NCBI RefSeq assembly: GCF_016429015.1
Contig: NZ_JAELTU010000046.1
Location: forward strand, 1-45,628
Reading direction: 5' to 3'
Origin: Rhizobium sp. ASV20
GTDB lineage: Bacteria > Pseudomonadota > Alphaproteobacteria > Rhizobiales > Rhizobiaceae
Length of the DNA: 45,628 nucleotides
In this document: piece by piece, positions 41,276 to 45,628 of the stretch
Position numbering within the stretch: the stretch's first letter is position 1
Layout: every line of letters begins with the position of its first letter
Notes under the pieces: model-generated
What the model was told of the DNA's origin: nothing
The model's input: only the letters and a program-made list of their open reading frames with translations
Database searches by the model: none
Position numbers and translations under genes: made by a program

Positions 41276-42318
41276 CGACCACTGCATTGAACTCCTCGCG
41301 ACCGCGAACCGGCATCGTCGCTCATTCCGATGGCGCGCGCGGCCTCTGGCTGCTTGGCTTGTTGGCACTGCTCTTTCTGCTGTGCATGCTGTCCGTCACG
41401 GTCGGCACCCGCGACGTGGCATGGGCCGATATTACTGCAGCACTTGGTGGCAAGACGGATACGATCGGGCGGGCGGCCGTCACGCTTCGCATCCCGCGCA
41501 CCGCGCTTGCAGTCCTTGCCGGCGGCGCCCTTGGGCTTGCCGGCGCGATCATGCAGGGCGTAACCCGTAATCCGCTGGCCGATCCCGGCATTCTCGGCAT
41601 CAATATGGGCGCCTCGCTCGCAGTCGTGGTTGGCGTTGCCTGGTTCGGCATGGATTCGGCCGACGGCTATATTTGGACCGCGATCCTTGGCGCGGGCTGC
41701 GCGGCTGTCTTCGTCTATACGATCGGTTCATTGGGACGGGGCGGTGCAACGCCGCTGAAACTGGCACTCGCAGGAGCCGCGACCTCGGCGGCCCTCTCAT
41801 CGATCGTGATCGCTGTGGTCTTGCCGCGTGGCGATATCGCCGGTGGCATCCGCTCCTGGCAGATCGGCGGCGTCGGGGGCGCAACATTCGAACGCCTTAT
41901 TCCGGTATTGCCGTTTCTCGCCGTGGGTTTTGCCATCAGCCTCCTGTCTGCACGCAAGCTGAATTCCCTGGCCCTCGGGGATGAACTGGCGGCCGGACTT
42001 GGCGAGCATGTCGCCCTGTCGCGTGCTATCGCCTCGCTCGGCGCCATATTGCTTTGCGGCGCAACCACGGCGGTCTGCGGCCCGATTGGCTTTCTCGGAC
42101 TTGTCGTACCGCATCTGTGCCGGTTGCTGATCGGCGTCGATCACCGTTGGCTACTGCCTTTTTCGACGGTTGCTGGCGCCTGCCTGCTGACGCTTGCCGA
42201 TATTACAGGCCGCATCGTTGCGCGGCCGGCGGAAATCGATGTCGGCATCATTACCGCACTGATCGGCGCACCGTTCTTTATCTGGATCGTCCGGCGTCAG
42301 AGGGTACGCGACCTGTGA
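41272..42318 (+). CDS. FecCD-family siderophore ABC permease 1
   Basis: A 348-residue inner-membrane permease with about nine or ten transmembrane helices. Family signatures are LRIPRTALAVLAGGALGLAGAIMQGVTRNPLADPGILGINMGAS near the N-terminus. GAILLCGATTAVCGPIGFLGLVVPHLCRLLIGVDHRWLLPFS later contains the GPIGFLGLVVPH coupling helix that contacts the ATPase. ATG 41272 overlaps the binding-protein stop, and its own stop overlaps the start of permease 2 (GTGA), so the operon is tightly coupled. It forms a heterodimer with permease 2. Confidence 0.94.
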   Translation: MTTTALNSSRPRTGIVAHSDGARGLWLLGLLALLFLLCMLSVTVGTRDVAWADITAALGGKTDTIGRAAVTLRIPRTALAVLAGGALGLAGAIMQGVTRNPLADPGILGINMGASLAVVVGVAWFGMDSADGYIWTAILGAGCAAVFVYTIGSLGRGGATPLKLALAGAATSAALSSIVIAVVLPRGDIAGGIRSWQIGGVGGATFERLIPVLPFLAVGFAISLLSARKLNSLALGDELAAGLGEHVALSRAIASLGAILLCGATTAVCGPIGFLGLVVPHLCRLLIGVDHRWLLPFSTVAGACLLTLADITGRIVARPAEIDVGIITALIGAPFFIWIVRRQRVRDL

Positions 42319-43355
42319 CCATGCCGTCTCCCACAGTTGCGCTCATCACTTCCGGTCGCCAACGCCGTTTGCAGCGGCATAGGTTCGTTATTGTGGTGCT
42401 GCTTGCGATCATCGCAGCGCTCTTCATCCTCACCCTGTCGCTTGGGCAATCCTATACGCCGCTTGGCGATGTGGCCCGCGTCTTGATGGGCGAGAAGATT
42501 GCCGGCGCCAGTTTCACGGTTGGACAGTTGCGGTTGCCCCGCGCTCTGCTGTCCCTGCTGGCGGGCCTAAGTTTCGGGCTCGGCGGTGTTGCCTTCCAGA
42601 CGATGCTACGCAACCCACTGGCGAGCCCTGACATTATCGGCATTACGTCGGGGGCGAGTGCCGCGGCCGTTTTTGCCATCGTTGTCCTCGCAATGAAGGG
42701 ACCGTCCGTCTCGGTGCTGGCGGTGGCTGCCGGTCTCGGCGTCGCGGTGCTGGTCTATGCTCTGTCCTTCCGCAACGGCGTTGCCGGCACGCGTCTGATC
42801 CTCGTCGGGATCGGCGTTTCGGCCATGCTGGAAAGCGCCATTGCCTATATTCTTTCGACCGCGCCCTCCTGGACGCTGCAGGAGGCGATGCGCTGGTTGA
42901 CCGGCAGCGTCAATGGCGCCCAGCTCGGTCAGTCGCTACCGCTCTTGTTGGCGCTCCTCGCATTCGGCGGCCTGCTCCTGAGCCGCGCCCGCGATCTTGA
43001 TGCCCTGCGCATGGGCGACGATATGGCCGCAGCACTCGGCGTCCGAATCTCGGCAACCCGGATGATCGTCGTCGTGGCCGCGGTCGGCATGATCGCCTCG
43101 GCAACGGCGCTGACCGGTCCGATCGCCTTTGTCGCCTTCCTATCGGGGCCGATCGCCGCCCGCGTCGTCGGGGCCGCCGGCTCGTTGTTGTTTCCCTCCG
43201 CCCTGATCGGCGCCATCCTGGTACTCGGCGGAGATTATGTCGGCCAGTTCCTGCTGCCGAGCCGCTATCCGGTCGGCGTCGTGACCGGCGCGCTCGGGGC
43301 ACCCTATCTGATTTATCTGATCATACGCGTCAATCGCGGCGGAGGCTCGCTATGA
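42315..43355 (+). CDS. FecCD-family siderophore ABC permease 2
   Basis: A 346-residue inner-membrane partner of permease 1. Signatures are LRLPRALLSLLAGLSFGLGGVAFQTMLRNPLASPDIIGITSGAS and the coupling segment TALTGPIAFVAFLSGPIAARVVG, slightly divergent from GPIGFVGLxxPH, as is common in the second subunit. GTG 42315 is preferred because AGGG lies 9 bases upstream and it overlaps the previous stop (GTGA); ATG 42321 is the alternative. The ATPase gene overlaps its stop by four bases. Confidence 0.93.
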   Translation: MTMPSPTVALITSGRQRRLQRHRFVIVVLLAIIAALFILTLSLGQSYTPLGDVARVLMGEKIAGASFTVGQLRLPRALLSLLAGLSFGLGGVAFQTMLRNPLASPDIIGITSGASAAAVFAIVVLAMKGPSVSVLAVAAGLGVAVLVYALSFRNGVAGTRLILVGIGVSAMLESAIAYILSTAPSWTLQEAMRWLTGSVNGAQLGQSLPLLLALLAFGGLLLSRARDLDALRMGDDMAAALGVRISATRMIVVVAAVGMIASATALTGPIAFVAFLSGPIAARVVGAAGSLLFPSALIGAILVLGGDYVGQFLLPSRYPVGVVTGALGAPYLIYLIIRVNRGGGSL

Positions 43356-44188
43356 CCCCTCATATCCTCAACGCCAGCCGAATCTCCGCGGGTTACGGCG
43401 ATGCCGAAATCCTCCATGGTCTCGATCTTGCCGTGCCGCCAGGGCAGATTACCGTCATCGTCGGCGCCAATGCATGCGGCAAGTCCACGCTATTGCGCGC
43501 CATGTCGCGTCTCCTCTCCCCGAAAGAAGGGCAGGTCCTGCTCGACGGCAAGTCGATCCACCGTACGCCACCACGGGAACTTGCCCGCACGCTTGGCTTG
43601 CTACCGCAGTCGCCGATCGCGCCGGAGGGCATTACGGTTGCCGATCTTGTCAGCCGCGGGCGACATCCACACCAGACGCTGTTTTCCCGCTGGACGAAGA
43701 AGGATGAAGAAGCGGTCGCCGCAGCACTGGATGCGACCCAGACGGCGGAATTGGCAGAAAGGCCGGTGGACGAACTTTCGGGCGGCCAGCGCCAACGTGT
43801 CTGGATCGCCATGGCACTTGCGCAGCAGACCGACATCCTGCTGCTCGACGAGCCGACGACCTTTCTCGACATCAGCCACCAAGTCGAGGTTCTCGATCTG
43901 CTGACCGATCTCAATCGGGAGCGAGGCACGACGATCGTCATGGTGCTGCACGATCTCAATCTGGCTGCCCGTTATGCCGATCATCTGGTGGCCATGCGGG
44001 ACGGCAAGATTGTCGCCACCGGTGCGCCGGACCAGGTGCTAACGCGGGCCACGGTGCGTCACGTGTTCGGGCTCGAAAGCCATATTATGACGGACCCGAT
44101 TTCCGGCCGACCGATGATGCTGCCGGTCGGGCGGCGCCACATGATCGCACCAGAAGCGGAACCACAGCGCAAGGAGCAACGCGTATGA
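43352..44188 (+). CDS. FecE/FhuC-type siderophore ABC ATPase
   Basis: A 278-residue cytoplasmic ATPase. Walker A reads GANACGKST, with Cys in place of the usual Gly/Ser (GxNGxGKS/T) but the key Gly-Lys-Ser-Thr retained. The Q-loop is GLLPQSP, the signature is LSGGQRQR, Walker B is ILLLDEPTTFLD, and the H-loop is VMVLHDLNLAARYAD, the last typical for iron-siderophore and vitamin B12 importers. Start and stop both overlap neighbours (ATGA), so permease, ATPase and SIP genes are coupled. It energises the two permeases above and may also serve the binding protein of system 2. Confidence 0.94.
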   Translation: MTPHILNASRISAGYGDAEILHGLDLAVPPGQITVIVGANACGKSTLLRAMSRLLSPKEGQVLLDGKSIHRTPPRELARTLGLLPQSPIAPEGITVADLVSRGRHPHQTLFSRWTKKDEEAVAAALDATQTAELAERPVDELSGGQRQRVWIAMALAQQTDILLLDEPTTFLDISHQVEVLDLLTDLNRERGTTIVMVLHDLNLAARYADHLVAMRDGKIVATGAPDQVLTRATVRHVFGLESHIMTDPISGRPMMLPVGRRHMIAPEAEPQRKEQRV

Positions 44189-45258
44189 CCGCAGTCCAGC
44201 AATTTACCCTTTCGGGCGTAGCGCACCCGAAGGACGCGATGCACATGCTCGATGAGATGTGTGAGCATTTCATCGAGCATGCCGAAGTGCAGCGAAGCCC
44301 CGATCTTGCGCTGTTCAAAAGCCGGTTTGGCACGGCAAGCATCCGCAAACAGGAAGAGAAGCTGCTGATCGATCTCAACTGCCCGTCCGAGATCGCGCTT
44401 CAGATGACCCGCACCAGCATTGCGGAACATATGTTTTACTTTGCCGGCGAAGACCCGTTTGAACTAAGTTGGGCGGAGCCCGTCTCGGCCGCCTTGCTGC
44501 CCAATATCCATGAAGTGACGGTAACCGCCGCGGAAAATGTGACGCCGCATATGCGCCGGGTCAAGTTTGCCTGTGCCGACGTGACCCCCTTCATCGGCGG
44601 TGACATGCATGTCCGCATTCTTGTACCGCCCAAAGGCAGGCAGCCGATCTGGCCCGGCTACCGCGAGGATGGCCGCGTCGCCTGGCCCGAGGGCGAAGAC
44701 GAACTGCTCGTGCGGGTCTATACCATCCGCGCCGTCGATGCAGAACGCCAAGAACTGTGGATTGATTTCCTTCAGCATCCATTGCCCGGCACCAAGACGC
44801 CGGGCGCGGATTTCGCCCGCGATTGCCGACCGGGCGACAGACTGGCCCTTCTTGGCCCGGGTGGCGGCAGCCTTCCCGCCATGGACCATATTCTCATGGT
44901 CGGCGACGAAAGCGCTCTGCCGGCCATTGCCCGCATCGCCGCCGAAGTGCCGGCAGGCACCCGCATTCAGGCGATCATCGAGGTCGAGGATGCCGGCGAG
45001 GAACAGCGGTTGCCGACGGCAGGATCGATGGATATCCGCTGGCTGCACCGCAGCAATTATGGGGCGGAGGCTCGAGGTGTTCTGGCCGAAGCCGCGAAGG
45101 CAGCGGTCGAATCGATCGGCGGCCAGGCTTTCGTCTGGGTGGCGTGCGAGAAAGAGGATGTCAGGTCCGTCCGCGCCTTTTTGAAAAGCCGTAAGCACGA
45201 CCCCAAGGCGATGTATGTCGCCTGGTACTGGGAGCGGAATGCCGCAACGCAAAGTTAG
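44185..45258 (+). CDS. Siderophore-interacting protein with N-terminal DUF2218 domain (system 3)
   Basis: A cytoplasmic ferric-siderophore reductase of 357 residues. Residues about 5-95 are DUF2218 (MLDEMCEHFIEHAEVQ through SIAEHMFYFAGEDPFELSW). The SIP FAD domain has NVTPHMRRVKFACADV, the flavin-binding RVYTIRAVD, and WPGYREDGRVAWPEGEDELLVR. The nucleotide-binding half shows GDESALPAIARIAAEVP and the C-terminal FLKSRKHDPKAMYVAWYWERN. It closes the importer operon and is the paralogue of the system 2 protein with the same domain order. A small hairpin (ACCGAA...TTCGGT, 45299-45316) follows its stop. Confidence 0.93.
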   Translation: MTAVQQFTLSGVAHPKDAMHMLDEMCEHFIEHAEVQRSPDLALFKSRFGTASIRKQEEKLLIDLNCPSEIALQMTRTSIAEHMFYFAGEDPFELSWAEPVSAALLPNIHEVTVTAAENVTPHMRRVKFACADVTPFIGGDMHVRILVPPKGRQPIWPGYREDGRVAWPEGEDELLVRVYTIRAVDAERQELWIDFLQHPLPGTKTPGADFARDCRPGDRLALLGPGGGSLPAMDHILMVGDESALPAIARIAAEVPAGTRIQAIIEVEDAGEEQRLPTAGSMDIRWLHRSNYGAEARGVLAEAAKAAVESIGGQAFVWVACEKEDVRSVRAFLKSRKHDPKAMYVAWYWERNAATQS

Positions 45259-45429
45259 GGTCGTGAAGATTCCATCGATATCCGAAAGGCCGCGGGAAAC
45301 CGAAACCGGCTTCGGTGGGCATCGCCGCCGACTGCACTCGACAGGTTGGGGTGGCGACCTTGCCGCCCATCAAAGGATCGCCTCGCCCGTACCCGTCCGC
45401 TCAGCGTCGTGAGACCGGCTACGGCGAGA
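45259..45429. other. Spacer between the system 3 operon and the IS30 remnant
   Basis: It contains only the weak hairpin at 45299-45316; no gene was recognised. It probably includes the scrambled N-terminal part of the transposase. Confidence 0.35.
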
Positions 45430-45628
45430 TCCGATCTCATTCCATGCAGCACCGATGTCAGAGCCTCACCTTTGACCGTGGCACAGAGTTTGCGGGTTCA
45501 GGGCTTTGGACGATGGGATCGGTGCGCGCAGCTGGTTCTGCGATCCCAGTGCTCCCTGGCAAAAGGAAGCGGTGGAAAACGCCAACAAACGCATTCGCCG
45601 CTTCCTACCGGCCAATACCGACCTGACG
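45430..45628 (+). pseudogene. IS30-family transposase, frameshifted central fragment
   Basis: The translation contains SLTFDRGTEFAG in one frame, continued in the next frame by FRALDDGIGARSWFCDP and APWQKEAVENANKRIRRFLPANTDL. These are the second and third catalytic-region blocks of IS30 DDE transposases. A single base appears to be missing around 45494-45498 (GGGTTCAGG where GGTTTCAGG is expected), which breaks the frame. A second disruption lies just upstream near 45455. The fragment leaves the window at the right edge and its N-terminal part is not recognisable. Same orientation as the fragment at the left edge. Confidence 0.8.

Noticed and set aside
1..45628. CRISPR array, phage region or siderophore biosynthesis cluster
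   Set aside because: No regularly spaced repeats, phage structural genes, or NRPS/NIS synthetase genes were seen on either strand.

Overview
The window looks like an accessory-replicon (plasmid or chromid) segment of a rhizobial alphaproteobacterium of the Rhizobium/Agrobacterium/Sinorhizobium type. The reasons are RirA-type iron-responsive operators (TGA-N9-TCA), sigma-EcfG-type promoters (GGAAC-N16-CGTT), an HWE-family histidine kinase, a DUF1236 protein, an RhtX-like siderophore permease and GC-rich coding sequence. It is bounded on both sides by remnants of IS30-family transposases (3-182 and about 45430-45628). No tRNA, rRNA, CRISPR array or replication origin was seen.

Layout. 1-3.7 kb: transposase tail, an orphan protein, an alpha/beta hydrolase, an Lrp/LysE-type regulator-exporter pair and a decayed response-regulator gene. 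3.7-9.3 kb: siderophore system 1, with an AraC regulator diverging from an operon for an RhtX-like permease, a TonB-dependent receptor and an FAD monooxygenase. 9.7-11.4 kb: an exporter-fold ABC half-transporter behind its own iron box. 11.8-17.0 kb: siderophore system 2, with a TetR regulator diverging from a TonB receptor, a binding protein and a siderophore-interacting flavoprotein, but no permease or ATPase. 17.3-23.3 kb: a periplasmic thiol-redox/cell-wall island with an L,D-transpeptidase, two Tat-type DsbA/DsbG-like proteins, DsbD and a PmrAB-like two-component system, with CTTAAG-N5-CTTAAG boxes at both outer promoters. 23.3-32 kb: a GGDEF remnant, an Rnk-like protein, cupin and receiver genes, and a signalling operon (CHASE3-GAF hybrid kinase with three receivers, CheR, CheB, receiver-HWE kinase). 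32.4-33.5 kb: two small stress-type genes behind EcfG-like promoters. 34.2-36.6 kb: a hydrolase / isoprenylcysteine-methyltransferase-like / hydrolase operon. 36.75-45.3 kb: siderophore system 3, with AraC, a TonB receptor, and a complete binding protein, two permeases, ATPase and siderophore-interacting protein operon.

How it works together. Three outer-membrane receptors plus two periplasmic binding proteins, one complete FecBCDE-type ABC importer, one single-subunit permease, one exporter-fold ABC protein, two flavin-type ferric-siderophore reductases and one monooxygenase form a xenosiderophore-scavenging region. No siderophore biosynthesis genes are present. Four perfect TGA-N9-TCA boxes and one imperfect box sit at the promoters of all these units, which argues for common repression by iron, with local AraC/TetR regulators giving ligand-specific induction. 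The redox island is independent of iron control and appears to protect cysteine enzymes of the periplasm. The signalling block next to EcfG-type promoters suggests a link to general stress.
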